The position numbers and the translations under genes are program-made. The notes under the pieces were generated by a model. That model was not told where the DNA came from. It saw nothing but the letters and a program-made list of their open reading frames with translations, and did not search any database. From Narthecium ossifragum (Eukaryota; Streptophyta; Magnoliopsida; Dioscoreales; Nartheciaceae), in the NCBI GenBank assembly GCA_963920575.1, contig OY986974.1, positions 2,356,001 to 2,420,000 on the forward strand: a DNA stretch of 64,000 nt, written 5' to 3'. Shown in pieces: positions 11,801-24,388 of the stretch; positions within the stretch are counted from its first letter, which is position 1; every line of letters starts with the position of its first letter.

Positions 11801-14800
11801 CATTTAAGAAATAGGAATAAGTTGTTTCACTTTTATTTGAGAGATGAATATTAGGTGGAAAAATCTCGGTAGTTGTGCAGCAGCTATTGGAGCCATGAGC
11901 ATCCCATGCACACGGGAGGTTCCAAATTTGGTTATCAAGTGAACCTAATCAAGATGATCCTTCCAGTGCATCCAGATTCTCATCTAAATAAAGCTCAAGA
12001 ATCAATAGTTGAACATTGTTATACCTCTCATCTTCGGCTGGTAAAAAGTATAATCCAACATCATCGCTGGTAGGAGGATCTTTCCCGAAGAGCTTTGGCC
12101 ACACCCTGGTGCGAGGCAGTATATTGAACTTTAAACTGTCAGGCAGTTGTTGGGAAGTTTCATAAACTTTAAGAGGCACTTGGCCGTATGGAACATGAGC
12201 TTGAATTCCACCATAGTGATGAGCAACAATTTCAAAGAAATCAAATGATCCCCTGCACACAAAAATGGTACGACTTAAGAAAAGGTAATTAGTCAGAAAA
12301 ACTAGAAAGGATTTTAATCAACAAACTCTCTTTCTTCCTCTTAGATAGAGAAGCAATACCAATGTCTAGATAGGTCCTGATAGTGCCAGAAGAGGCATTA
12401 CCAATTAACTCTCACAATCAAGAATTACTATTTTGGGGCATGCTCATTTCTGTCTTGGCCGGCACAATAGGATCGGTTGGCACGGACCTCGGTCGACGGC
12501 AAGGAACTCTTCATGGGCTAATATATTTATCAGCACAAGGCATACATGTATCATGCAGGTAACTTACCAGCACGATACACGTAGGTCGGCATGAACTAGC
12601 ACGATAATCACTACTCGGTAAGTCAGTGAAATGATAACAATAGTGTGTATAACGATAGTCATCTTCTAACTATTGACCAGAAATTTCTCAAGATAATATG
12701 TAATGAGGCCTTAACCAAAAATATAACTTGTTTGCTATTCGTTCTTATTAAGAGGGTGGGTGATGTTAAGACTGCAACCAAAAACTTAAAAGTTATTAGA
12801 AATAGGGCCAACAATGCATATACGGTTGACACCCCTCCCTGTGCACCCCTAGTGCAGGTGGAATAAACGAGGTAAAATGGTTGGATAAGACAAGTCTAGG
12901 ACCCAAGAGGCTTTTTGACAAATTGTGAGCACAAAAGTTTGAAGCTATAACCTTATCAACAATAGTACAGTGTCCAACAAACTAATTTCCAAAAGAATAA
13001 TCTAGTAGGAAAAGAGTCAGCAACTTCTATGTGGTCAATAAGCAACACAATAACAATTGGAGAAAAGTGCCAAATAATCGGACTATCCACTACAATCATT
13101 TAAAGATGAACAACAGTGAAAAATCTAGGAACCAAGTAAAGAAACTAAGAACATTTCCTAAAGTTACACCACATCTTGTGTTGCTTTCTTCCTTTATCAT
13201 CTACTCTTTCTAGTAATGTAACTCTCTAATCTATCTTCTTAACTGCAAAAAAATCCTTTAATCTATGCATGTCATTTGACTTCTCATTTCTGGATAATAG
13301 TGGAAACATAGACTTACTAAATCAAAAGAGTGCAATACAATTCATGAACTAGTACAAAGTACTTGAAGAATTGAATTGCCTAGAACAGCAACACCAAAGA
13401 GAAGAAGAGTATTCACTAAGCCAATCCTTGTGTAGGTTATATAGGGAGATTCATACAATATTTTGTGAGTAGATCAAGATAATAAACTATTTCATTAAAC
13501 AGTAGACTCTCCATTTAAAAGGCACAGGTCTGTTTCTTACTTCCAACATAATTCTGGAACAGGGCGCCTTGTACACTTCTCATCCGATTCAATAAGCTTA
13601 TGTTGCAAACCGGGCAAAGAGGCCATGCCTGACAAATGTGTTTATAAATGTGTTACTATTGAAAGATCACAACATACTAATGCACTAGAGGAATAGAAAT
13701 TTTCTCAAATGCATTCTGCCCACAAGTTGGAATTAGTAAAAAACTATCCTCACAAGGAAATCAGGGTTAAGAATACACCAAAGAAGCACTCAAGTAATAT
13801 TCAAACCATGACATCTCTCTTAGAAGAATGTTTAGTTGCAACTCATCTAAATGTTGTAGGAAAAACTGATAGGATAATTGAAAAGCATTTCCTCACCAAA
13901 ACCACCTCTGATTGAATTGCTGTTTGCTATCTCCTTGTTCACGACCTTGGGTACTTTATCAGGTGCACTGGGTTTTGGTAATTCTACAAGAATAAGCCAC
14001 ATTAGAAGAGAATCAAAACAACAATGTTTAGTAGTGTAGCAATGAAACCTGGAAGAACAGGTACTGCTTTCTGAGTAGAAGCTCTTGGTAACATGGAGTC
14101 AGGAGCCACGCTTCTCCTGAAAGTTTTTCCAGGTGTCCTGTCTGCGCTTTTAGGTGCTTTAAAGTGGCTGTGTCCAGGAGTCATCATAACAGCTTCATTC
14201 ACAGGAAGATATGCTGTTCTGGGCGGATTCTGCTTTTTTATCTCTATAGCAGTGGACCTGGACAACCGGATTGCATGCTTACCAGACCTTCCAAGCTTCT
14301 TTCTGTTGCCATAAATTTGTTCAGCACATCTTCCACGATCTGATGGAATATTTGTTTTTTCGAGGTCTTTAGTCATCTCAGATTCAGAACCTCTAACGTC
14401 AACACTCTCTTCCTCTATATATGCAACCTGCACCTTTCTATCCTGTACTGGTTGACCATGTGCTTGACATTGTCCACGATCTGATGGAATATATGTTTTC
14501 TCGAGGGCTTCAGTCAACTCAGATTCAGAACCTCTAACATTAACACTCTCTTCTTCCATATATGCACCCTGCACCTCTCTATCCTGTACTGGCTGACCAT
14601 GTGCTTGACATTGTCCACAGAACCATACTTGTGGAACTGCAAGACTTAGCTTTTCCATGCAGTATCTGGTAATAAAAATAAGTTACAGCACGAAGAAAGA
14701 TAATCAGAAATGAAATTTTTTTACAGCAAACAAGAAGAACTAGCAGTTGACCCCGTACAGAAGAAGTTAAGCTTCATAGTTGTAAATTGCATAGACTTGG

Positions 14801-17800
14801 GCAGTTTTTGCTGGGACCCACATCTGGGATCATTGCTTAATAAGACTCATTCCAGTTTTCCACACCAAATTTCATTTAGTTTTAGGAAAGTTGTGCCTTT
14901 AGTAGAAATTAGTTTTGGGTTGCAAATTTCATCCAGAAATTTCTTACAATATTGGACTTTTATGCTTGAAATATAAAAGGGACTTTACATGTGCTCATAA
15001 GCATTTTTGCACTGACAGCAACTCACGAGATCTTCAACATAGCCAATGTTGCCACATATATCACAAACTCTATCCTGAAACAGAAAACTAAACATTAGAC
15101 AGTGCATGCGATTTGAGACAAAGGTGAAAAGGCACATAAATCACCATCTACAAACTGGTAGTTTATCTTCAACAACAATGGTAATGCGGAATATGATAAT
15201 CACAGTATTGCCAAGGTTTTTAATAATGACAAAAATCATGATTTCTATTATGTCCACTAAGAAAATTTAATCAACAACACTCTCTTTGAAGAACAGTAAA
15301 AGTTTAATGCAACTGTTGGGGAATCTGAGGGTCCCGGCGATGCCGGAGATACACCAGATAGATACGGGGATGTCGCAGCGGAAGAGAAACAACCAAACCA
15401 CAAAGAAAATGAAAAAGTGGAGACAAGGATTTACGTGGAAAAACCTACCAGCAACAACTGGAAGGAAAAAAAAACCACGGGCAGCAGAGGAAATCTTCAC
15501 TACGAGAAAGAGATTACAAAGCACAAACCCTAGCAGAGACAAAAATATCTCTCTCTATGATTGCCTACTCTCACACCTCTCACAAGCCTCTCAATAACAT
15601 CTCTACCACAAAGAAACCCTAAAAACATCCTATTTATAGAGTCCAATGAATACAAATCCGGATTAAATCTGAGCCGTCGGATTTGCCCGTCCAATGGAGA
15701 GGGATCGATCCCACTCAAGGGTTGGATCGATCCGAGTATGCGTGAGAACGAGGGATTCCTGAATTCCCGAGTCGGATCGATCCCACTCTGAAGGAGCGAT
15801 CGATCCGTCCCTAAAAAACTCAAAATCCCGAAGAAGGATCGATCGACGGATCGATCGAACCTTGACGTTCGAAAATAGGTGCTCTCTGTCTGGGAAAATA
15901 TGCACAGTCCGATCGATCCCTCTCTTAAAGAAGGATCGATCGAAACTATACAAAGTAAGAGATCTCCATGCACGATCGATCCGATCCTTTGCTGCCATCA
16001 TATCCTCACGGAGGAAAAGTCAACAGCAACCATATGAAAACCTTGTCCATGATGACCACAAGAACTAGATACATGTAAACTGAATTTGAAGTCCTAGAAG
16101 TGTAAAGGCAAACCATTTCTAAATGTATTTATCATCTATAATATGAACGAGCTTATGTTTTAGATCTATGGTACTATCTCATGGCCTCGACAGGTCAGAA
16201 TCTGATGGCTCCTATATTACACCAACATAAATGAAGCAGGTACCGGACAAGAGTTAATCATAAATATTCTCTAAAGGGAAGTGCGTACAAAGAACAAGTT
16301 GACTTGGATCGCTAGTCAGATATCAATTTATTTTATATTTGAACTTTCCCCAAAATGTTTTTGGTGTTGTAATCTCACATCTGAGTAAATCTGAGTGTCT
16401 AATGGATCCATATAAGCATCTAAAAAACTAACAACTTGCTTCAAACTAGACTATTATATTTTCTTCAACTAACGCATCCTGATTCCCACTACTTACTAGA
16501 AGATAATCCTACCTTTCTGGAGTAAGAGCTGGTAAAGAAAACTCGACAAAGATCTAATGAGACTTTCACATGCACCAGAACTCCAACCTGAACCCTCCAA
16601 AATTCTATAGTCTACTGAATCACACATTATCCTTCCTATGGGTGTTTGGATCATCTTCCAAAGCAATAAACTTAGTGAAGCTTTTACTAGCTGAAGTCCA
16701 ATTTGTTTAAGTTTCAATTTCCTCTTACTGTCTTAGGCATGTAGCTCTCATTCCAATCAATCACAAGGATGCAGATGCTCATCTATGTTTCAGGCAAGCA
16801 TCCCTCACACCAATAACAATACGTTATGGTTGTCAAACATTAAAGCACAATTGGTTAACGATTCATTCACCTTGGAATGGATTAAGTATGGCTTGTCCAA
16901 AACCTAACGAAAAAATCAGCTTGACTCGTATCAAACCAGAATCATGTCAATGCACATTAGAGACCCAAAATCCAACAGATACTCAATGAGGAAGAAAATT
17001 AAGCGTGTAGACAGCAACACTATAAGTGCCCAAAAACACTACATTCATTTCATGCATAGAAAACCTAGTACACTAGAAACTCAAACACAGATTTCCATCT
17101 CTATAACAAAATTAGATACCAAGCCCCAACCTCTTCTATTTCCTGCTTTATCCAAGAAAATGAATTGGATTAGGTTGATCTAGGTGTAACTCCATAGGCT
17201 GAAAGTTGTCCAATGGTGTTGTTGTATCAGATATCATATTAAACCAAATTATATGCAACAATAGAGATAGGAAAGAGAAAGGTCATGTTAAGAGAAAAAG
17301 GAAAAGTCACCTCAATGAAAGACCCCACTCTTGACCATAATTAACATCCAATGATTTACAAAAACAAGCTCAGAGGCATCAATACGCAAATTTGTAGCTG
17401 CAAAATTGATGGATGATGACACATAAACAATAAGAGAAAGGAGGGAGAGATAAATTCTCTTAGGGTGTCGAAAGTGGGGGTAGATAGTAGACCAACAGGG
17501 GAGTGAGGGGTCGCCTATTTTTCCACCTTTTGCGGATCGACACAAGATGAAACCTCTCTTCATGTTGTATTTAAAGAAGAACAAGAGAAAGAGCCACGAA
17601 CAGAGGGACAATAAATGCATTTATTTCCTTAGATTCAGAGAACTGAGAAGATTTCAGTAGATTTAGTTACAATGGATCATCGCCACCTTAAAACCAGAAA
17701 AGCTTTTAACTTCTTTTTTATCATATTCCATGAATCTTGTATTAAAGGGCTTCCATACAGCGGCTCATATCAGTTTATTAGGCATTTACATGTTCAAATC

Positions 17801-18072
17801 ACATGAAGATTTCAGGTTTTGAATTCTTCACACGTTCAGTAATTAACACTTCCTAGGTTAGGTCAATAGCAATTTGAACTGTAAGGGAAAAATGAGGAAA
17901 GAAAGTACCGGCTATAAAATTTACCATACAATGGCCGAAAAAATTTATTCGAAAATGTTTTACTCACTTTGTGATATGGATGACTAGCATGTTTCTCCAT
18001 GAACACGAAATGATTTGCTTGGGCAAGCATTGCTTTTATGTGTTGATGCATGCGTTCCATGATACTACTCAT
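8887..18072 (-). CDS. PHD-finger protein, AIPP2-like (nine coding exons)
   Basis: Exons, all with AG/GT borders and matching phases: 17968-18072, 14989-15074, 14049-14665, 13897-13983, 13541-13628, 12025-12252, 10973-11115, 9977-10511, 8887-9433. They join to 811 codons plus stop. A C4HC3 PHD finger spans residues 39-83 (C39, C42, C54, C57, H63, C66, C80, C83) and is split by an intron. About residues 320-460 form the AIPP2-type SPOC-like domain (CWKGSFDF, VWPKLF, DDVGLYFLP, ELLVFAS, YLWGVFRRVK). The C-terminal third is low complexity and ends in WIPATST. In Arabidopsis, AIPP2 and its relatives are PHD proteins associated with ASI1/EDM2-type chromatin factors and transcript processing. The first exon is the least certain: its ATG has an upstream in-frame stop and its donor is GTGAGT. 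Exon 3 carries a tandem 47-residue duplication. Confidence 0.85.
14335..14616 (-). repeat. Tandem 141-bp in-frame duplication within the PHD gene
   Basis: Two adjacent 141-bp units (14476-14616 and 14335-14475) each encode 47 residues running from GQCQAHGQPVQDR to IPSDR, with a handful of substitutions between them. The unit begins at the last zinc-ligand segment of the PHD finger (CGQC), so the second unit carries a copy of GQC but not of the preceding Cys. After unit 2 comes GRC, a trace of a third start. Confidence 0.9.
15314..16025 (-). mobile_element. Solo LTR, Ty1/copia-like, in a PHD-gene intron
   Basis: 712 bp flanked by the 5-bp target duplication GCAAC (15309-15313 and 16026-16030). 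The ends are TGTTGGGGAATC and GTCAACA, the TGTTG...CAACA pattern of copia LTRs. A TATAAATA word reads on the minus strand near 15635-15645, so the LTR probably points left, in the same direction as the host gene. There is no internal region. Positions about 15700-15985 hold many GATCGATC palindromes. Confidence 0.85.
16026..17967. other. Intron sequence of the PHD gene
   Basis: Rest of the long intron between the first coding exon and the PHD exon. It is AT-rich and no coding exon with suitable phase was recognised. Confidence 0.5.
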
Positions 18073-20627
18073 TCACGCTTTATACACAAGCCTAGCAAAC
18101 AAAATTAGCTAACAGCTGACTTGAACCACATTCTGATGGAAAGCCACCAAACAGGAGAAAGAACAAAGTTGCAAAGATGTCCTATGCATATATTCTACGC
18201 GCATTTTGAAGTGCTAGATTCCTTTCCAGTATTTTGCTATTACTGAAGCAATGGGAAAGACTTGGTCACAGTCGCATCCAACATGACACGATTTAGAAGA
18301 TTGACAGGATATGACATTTTGGTGGCACATATCATTTAGGTCCTTAGCCAGTATGGCATACACCATAATGATATGACCGACCCTGAGCCAATGACAAGTA
18401 ACTTGAACACAAAGAAGATATTAGCAGGCACGGATTCCGAGTTCATGTATCATGCCAGTAAATTACTGAAACAGTATCTACCGGTAGGCACAGTTTACAC
18501 CAATCGGCACAGCAAGCCATGCCCAATAGAGGCGATACCAAAACCAGAACATAACGAGGATCATTCGATTATAGAATCTGGGGCAAGTTTTGCAGAAACC
18601 TGCTCTACCTAAGTGAACTGTAACCAATTCAACAAAAATGGCCTAAGACTTTGGCATAGCTGGCAACACTCAACCAAGGCTTATCTTATGAAATCATCAA
18701 GAACATGAATCATGTTAAAGTTTAACTGGCAGACCAAGATCATTCAGACGATAAGTGATTAGCTATGAACCAAGCAAGCTGGAAAATCTTCAACCCTAAA
18801 CATGCCATCAAAGGTCAAATTCTAGATATAAAGGAAATTCTTACAAAGAGAATCTTTATCTACTAATCCATGAAATTCCAATGAAACATGGAACATTGAA
18901 GGACTGCCATCAAGGACAAATCCTCAAGCAAAGTCCATAAATAAAACCTTATTTCGCAAATCCAAAACTCTTTCATTACCATGGTCCTGCCAACCAAAGT
19001 GTGCCCTGTGATTGCCCCCCTGCATCATCTCATATAGAGAACTTACATATTTCAAGCAGCATTTCATGCTCATTTGAAGGATGGGTATGTTGCCCTCTTC
19101 CTCTTCTACCATTACTAAGAATATACTCAACTTGTATATATGAAACAAACTACATTAGCCGAAAGTGTCTTTAGAACATAGCTATAATCATATCAACACT
19201 TAGAAGAAATATCTATAAGGAACAACACACCCACTTTGCAGTAACTAATAGGATAACAAAACCCACTTAATCATAACTCAATCAATAGCTCCATTTCCAA
19301 ACGATTCCAACCAAAAAAACCAAAACCCACTTTGCTGGGAGCTCACATTCGAGGCCACATTGAGTACAAATCAAAAATAGCCAACTAGACCTGAAAAAGT
19401 TGAGGAAAAACCCCTCAAGAAAGCACTTAGAAAGAACTAAACACAAATTTTTAGTGGGACTTCTCACCCTCTGCTCCATCTAAGCTTCGCTCAGCATCGC
19501 ACGCTGCGGAATGGCGCTTGCAAGAGGGTTTCTTGGGTATTTCTAGGGTTTCTTTTTTGAGCTGCTTAGGATCAATGTCGCAGACTCGATTAAACGGGAA
19601 AACAGCACTCCGCTAGAACCCACGAAAATAAGAGAGCCGGTTTGCCAGATGTGGAGCACATTAGTTCATCCAAAATGGATGACTTGGCATGGCAGGATAG
19701 GTCAATTCGTTTGATTCTCAATAATTATGATTCTCACCTGAAGCCACGTGGCATTATAGTCGTTCTTTTGTCTTCTTCTGGGTTTAAGGAGGGTTTCGAT
19801 TCGGTTTCATTATAATACTTAGAGGTGGATTTAGATCATGGCCGTTCACGGGGAAATGGACGGTCTCGATGAAGGGTGAAGCATGTAATATTGGATCATC
19901 GAGTGGACGGCTGTGATTAGATGCACGGGGTCGGGAGGTGTAAAGGGATGTGACCGTTGCGACGGTTGTCACGGTAGGCGGCAAGATTAGCATGTGCGGG
20001 TCACGTGACATGGGGCGATGCTTGGTTGGGTTAACCGGAGGCTTGGGTCAGTGTGAACCGAACCATCTGGTCAAGAAGCATAGGAGCCCAAAGTAAGATT
20101 ATAACAACACATAACAATGGAAAACATGAAATCTAGGCTTAGTTTACGTTGTTAGGCCCCTTATTTTCGCCTCAAAAAAATCAACAAGGTTTAATACCTA
20201 TTTATTGGGTTAATGTTGGAATAATTATATTTTGACTTTGATTAGGCATTTTATTTTAAATGATCCGTGTTTTTAGGGGTTGTATGATATTGTGAAGATC
20301 GTAGGATGTAATGTGAATTTTAGCATTCCAATCTCTTGTTTTTACTCATATCTCAAGAGATCAAAATTGTATAACAGATGGTATAGCGCTGTGGTGCCGT
20401 CGAGCTCAAGTGCCTCTTTTGGGCCTTGGCGGATGGCACTGCGTCGACAGGTTCTTGTAGTTCCTGTTAGCGAGTAGGCTCATCTAATAAAATAAAAAAA
20501 ACATGTTTTGAGAAGGATATATGATATTAACCATAATTTTTTTATTCAAAACAATTTCATAAAAACCTATTCGCGATAAAATGAATTATAGTTTAAACCA
20601 AGATATCTAATACCCAAATAATAGTAG
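18073..20627. other. 5' region of the PHD gene and intergenic DNA
   Basis: On the minus strand at about 19570-19464 there is AAACCCTAGAAATACCC, typical of plant leaders, then GC-richer sequence and ATGGAGCAGAG followed by GGTGAG, a good donor. This is the likely first (leader) exon of the PHD gene, which puts transcription start near 19.57-19.6 kb. Whether that ATG is used cannot be decided. From 19.6 to 20.6 kb no gene is seen. Confidence 0.45.
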
Positions 20628-21484
20628 GGATTTGGGGTCCTGCATCCGGAAATACTCTGCCCGTCTGGACCCTTGGATTGGTCAGGAAAAGATCCGATGG
20701 TTGATGGGAAAATGGGGAAATTGATTGGTGATTTCCTAGTGTAAATCTTGATTATAAATTAAAATATACTGAATAATTTTTAATATAAATAAGATTGTGT
20801 TTGGGAAAAATGAGGAAAATGGATAGGTGGTTTCCCTTATGTAAATTGTGAATATAAATTAAAATAAATCAGATAATTTTAAATATAAATAAGATTGTGT
20901 TTGGGTGTGAAAAATAGATTTGAAATCTATCTTTAAATTCCAAGGAATTATCATTGATATGAACTTAATTCCGTAATATAAAAAAATAATTCCTTTAGCT
21001 TTTAAATTCCAAAGAATTATCATTGATATAAACTTAATACCGTAATATAACAAAGTAATTCATAATATAACAAAATAATTCCATTGGTATTGTATCAAGA
21101 GCAATTATCCTTAGGAATTATCATTGATATGAACTTAACTCCATAATATAACAAATAATTTTTTTAGATTTTAAATTCCAAGGATTTATCATTGATATGA
21201 ACTTAATTACGAAATATAACAAAATAATTCCTTTGATATTGTATCACTGTATCAGCAGCAATCATCATTTTTAAGTATCTATTTTTCACGCCCAAACACA
21301 ATCTTATTTAGATTAAAAATTATCCAGTATATTTTAATTTATAATCAAGATTTACACTAGGAAATCACCTATCAATTTCCCCATTTTCCCATCAACCATC
21401 GGATCTTTTCCTGACCAATCCGAGGGTCCAGATGGGCGGAGTATTTCCTGCATCGCGGGTACGCGATGCAGGCCCCCCGAATCC
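20628..21484. mobile_element. Long-TIR non-autonomous element (MULE-like)
   Basis: 857 bp. The first 180 bp or so and the last 190 bp are inverted copies of each other, starting GGATT(T/C)GGGG and CCTGCAT. It is flanked by a perfect 10-bp direct repeat ATAATAGTAG (20618-20627 and 21485-21494), fitting the 9-10 bp duplications of Mutator-like elements. The interior (20930-21240) holds four tandem-like copies of an AT-rich unit containing AATTATCATTGATAT. The right tip also contains its own small hairpin GCATCGCG/CGCGATGC. No transposase. Confidence 0.85.
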
Positions 21485-22148
21485 ATAATAGTAGTATTGA
21501 GAATATATTCTGCACAATTACTATTCTAATTGTAAACCAAATAACTGATGATGAACATCATCAGAAAACTTAAACTAATCAAAATTTGAATGATCTTGCA
21601 GGATAACACATCAATAAATAACAAAAGTTTCACAAGCATAGGGCACATTACAAGTAAGAACCACAAAATTGCTCTTATCTGAGAAAAGGTATACAAAGTT
21701 ATGACACAGGTCTTTAGAACCAACTTTCCTATGTAAACATATGTTAACGTTCACAGCTGAAAGAACAATGTTGTTTGACAAACGATTTTTAGATCGAAGT
21801 GTCTCCAGCCATCTTTCCTATGTTTACATCAACAATTTGTACAAAGATAGAAAATGCAATCCATCATGTTGGATGAACAGATCGTCAAGCGTTCCAGTTT
21901 TGCAGCTCTCTTCTCGCATTGACCTGCAGCTCAACAAAGGCTCCTACTGGCAGAACTCTGAAGTTGAGCTCCTCATGTTGCAAAGTGTCAACTTCACGAA
22001 TCAACCCAAAAGTTTAAGCTGAAAGGAACAGGTGAGTTTATATTTATATAGTCTAACTCAGAGACATGTTACCCCGCGATTGAACCATACAGACATCTCT
22101 CGAGCAGGTCAATGTGTCACTCTTCGACAAAAGGGATGTTCATTAGTT
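21485..22148. other. 3' flank of the PPR gene
   Basis: No gene of its own. It probably contains the 3' untranslated region and polyadenylation site of the minus-strand PPR gene. Short frames here look like chance. Confidence 0.5.
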
Positions 22149-24095
22149 CTAAGAATTGAGGCCGGCCCAGTTCTTGAAGGCGATCAATGCTTCCATCTTC
22201 CTAAAGTTTCTCTTTCTAAGCTTTGCCACCTTCAACTTTTTGTGATTCTCCATGAAAGCTTGCTTGTGCCTCCACTTATCAATGAATATCTTCAACTCAT
22301 GTGCCTTCTCCACGACCTGCATTGCTGCATCAAAGAACCCACCCTTTACTAACGCATACAAGAAGGCGTCGACCAAGTCATGTTCGAGCTTGACCCCCTT
22401 CCTCCTCACCTCCGTCCACAATATCAGCACACTAAAATACTTCTCTGCGGCTACATAGCCATTGATGAGCGATAGATACGTCTGGTTATTTGGTTCGAAT
22501 CTCAAGAACACCATTCTCCGGTAGGTCCTCCTTGCATCCTCTAACCGCCCAACCTTGCAGAAGGCATGTATGATGGAATTCCAATCATGGGTAACAACCT
22601 CTACCCGTGGGTCTTCAACCACCGAATCCAAGAAGGCGGCCATCAACTCGGGCCGGTGGTTCTCCATCAAGCCAGTCATTATAGTGAGATAGCTTGTCTT
22701 CAACTCTGGCAACCTCGCCTCCCTCATGTCCCTGAAAAGGGAGAATGCCGACTGAAAATCCTGAGCCGACATAGATGCATCAATCAAAGCATCATAGCTT
22801 CCCGGATCCAATTGAAGCCCAGCAGCGCTAATCTCGGTTACCAATTGTGCCGCCTCTGCTGTGCGCTGCTCCTTGCAGTAAGCCTTTAGAATGGAAGAGT
22901 ACACACCGAGCCCAACCGAAGCTCCCTGAGCAGTCATTTCATCGAGCAAGCTATGTGCTTTATCCAACCACCCAAGTGCAACACATGCATTGATGATTCC
23001 GAATCCAACCGAGGTCTCTACCCCAATCAATTGCTGCAATGATTCCAATTCCTGTGCTTCTATGATCAAACTAGCTAAATCCTTCAAGTTTCCACTCTCT
23101 ATGAAACCCTTCACAACCTCAGTATAAGTCTCTCCCTCCAAAAAAATTTCATCTCCAGCCTTCCTTTCCTTCAATGATCGCAACATAGTAGAAGAAGCTG
23201 ATTCAAAGTTGCCGGATTTCACATACCCACTGACCAAATTCTTGAAAAAAACCATTTTGTCCGTGAAACCCAAAGCATCGATCAACATATCCAACTCTCT
23301 AATCCTACTCTCCATTCCCTTCACTGCATATAGATAAGCAAGGGAACCAAAACTACAGCAGTCCGGCGACAACCCAACTGAGGACATGATCTCCAACACC
23401 CTCTCGGCATCTGAGACCGAACCCAGATCACGGCAGCACCCATCGAGCACCTCATTGCACGAGCCCAAGTCGGGCTTCATCGAATCTATCCCCTCGTCCA
23501 CCGCAACCTTGCAACTTTCATCAAAAGCTCGCAAGAACGACGAGAACCCATCACTCCTCCTCGCAACCCGGATCAAAAACGGACCCCAAATGGGGAACGG
23601 CGCGAAAAACCGGTTCTTGAGCATGTTTCTCAAGAGGGCAACCGCCGGGGCAGCAGCATTGGCGGAATCCAAAGCGGCGAAGAGGGTCCCGAGGGTATCG
23701 AAGGAGAGCGACGAAGGGTTCTTCTCCAAGAGGTACACGGCGGCGGAGAAGGCCCGCTTGAGGTGGTGGCGGTGGGGGAGGGAGGAGAGGAGGGAGATGA
23801 GGGGGTTAACGAGGTGGGAAGGGAAGGGTAGGGAGAGGGAGGCGAGGGACTTGAAGGACTTCCAGGCCTCGTCGGGGTCGTCGGAGTGGAGGGAGGATAG
23901 GAGGCGGTCCTGGAGGTGGGAAGGGGACGCGGTGGCGGCTGGGTTGGTTGTGGCAGTTGGAGGGGTCGGCGGCGGCGGGGGTTTGGGGAGTGCGAAGATG
24001 GAGGGTTGGAGGAAGGAGTAGAGGGTGGGGATATCGGAGGAGGAGGAGAAGGGTCTTCGGGAGGGGAAGTGGAGGAGCGACAGCTTTCTCCACAT
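22149..24095 (-). CDS. Pentatricopeptide repeat protein, P class, mitochondrial
   Basis: Intronless, 648 residues, as most plant PPR genes are. The N-terminus (MWRKLSLLHFPSRRPFSSSS) is rich in Arg, Ser and Leu and lacks acids for about 20 residues, typical of a mitochondrial targeting peptide. A proline-threonine-alanine rich stretch follows (residues 37-60). Degenerate 35-residue helical repeats cover about 90-610; recognisable units include NEVLDGCCRDLGSVSDAERV, SSILKAYCKEQRTAEAAQL and NSIIHAFCKVGRLEDARR. The C-terminus is very basic (KKLKVAKLRKRNFRK). There is no E, DYW or SMR domain, so a P-class organelle RNA-binding role (stability, splicing or translation) is likely; the target RNA cannot be told. 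The 5' half is much more GC-rich than the 3' half, a monocot-like gradient. Confidence 0.93.
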   Translation of the reverse strand: MWRKLSLLHFPSRRPFSSSSDIPTLYSFLQPSIFALPKPPPPPTPPTATTNPAATASPSHLQDRLLSSLHSDDPDEAWKSFKSLASLSLPFPSHLVNPLISLLSSLPHRHHLKRAFSAAVYLLEKNPSSLSFDTLGTLFAALDSANAAAPAVALLRNMLKNRFFAPFPIWGPFLIRVARRSDGFSSFLRAFDESCKVAVDEGIDSMKPDLGSCNEVLDGCCRDLGSVSDAERVLEIMSSVGLSPDCCSFGSLAYLYAVKGMESRIRELDMLIDALGFTDKMVFFKNLVSGYVKSGNFESASSTMLRSLKERKAGDEIFLEGETYTEVVKGFIESGNLKDLASLIIEAQELESLQQLIGVETSVGFGIINACVALGWLDKAHSLLDEMTAQGASVGLGVYSSILKAYCKEQRTAEAAQLVTEISAAGLQLDPGSYDALIDASMSAQDFQSAFSLFRDMREARLPELKTSYLTIMTGLMENHRPELMAAFLDSVVEDPRVEVVTHDWNSIIHAFCKVGRLEDARRTYRRMVFLRFEPNNQTYLSLINGYVAAEKYFSVLILWTEVRRKGVKLEHDLVDAFLYALVKGGFFDAAMQVVEKAHELKIFIDKWRHKQAFMENHKKLKVAKLRKRNFRKMEALIAFKNWAGLNS

Positions 24096-24383
24096 CTCTT
24101 GGAGGTACGCCGGTTGCCGGTAACTTGCTCGATGGTGGTGATATCGGCTATCCAGCAGGCCCGGCCCAGTGGCTGGGCCGTTGAGACCGCTGCCTAGGGC
24201 CTCATAATGAGTGCTTCAGTGCTTCTTTAATGGGCCTCTAAGGCTTTATGTTGGAGGCCCTAAAATCAAATCGCTCAAGTTTTTATATATGACATGCATG
24301 TATGAATTTGTGCAACTTTATGAAAACTCAAATTATTTTTTGCAACTCACATATTTCACAAGAGTTTAATTCAATTACGGACT
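24096..24383. other. PPR gene promoter side
   Basis: Sequence upstream of the PPR start codon; from about 24200 it becomes AT-rich up to the retrotransposon. No motif is certain. Confidence 0.4.
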
Positions 24384-24388
24384 GTTTA

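Noticed and set aside
23386..24021. 211-codon frame opposite the PPR gene
   Set aside because: Antisense shadow of the PPR coding region; Arg/Gly-rich, no domain.
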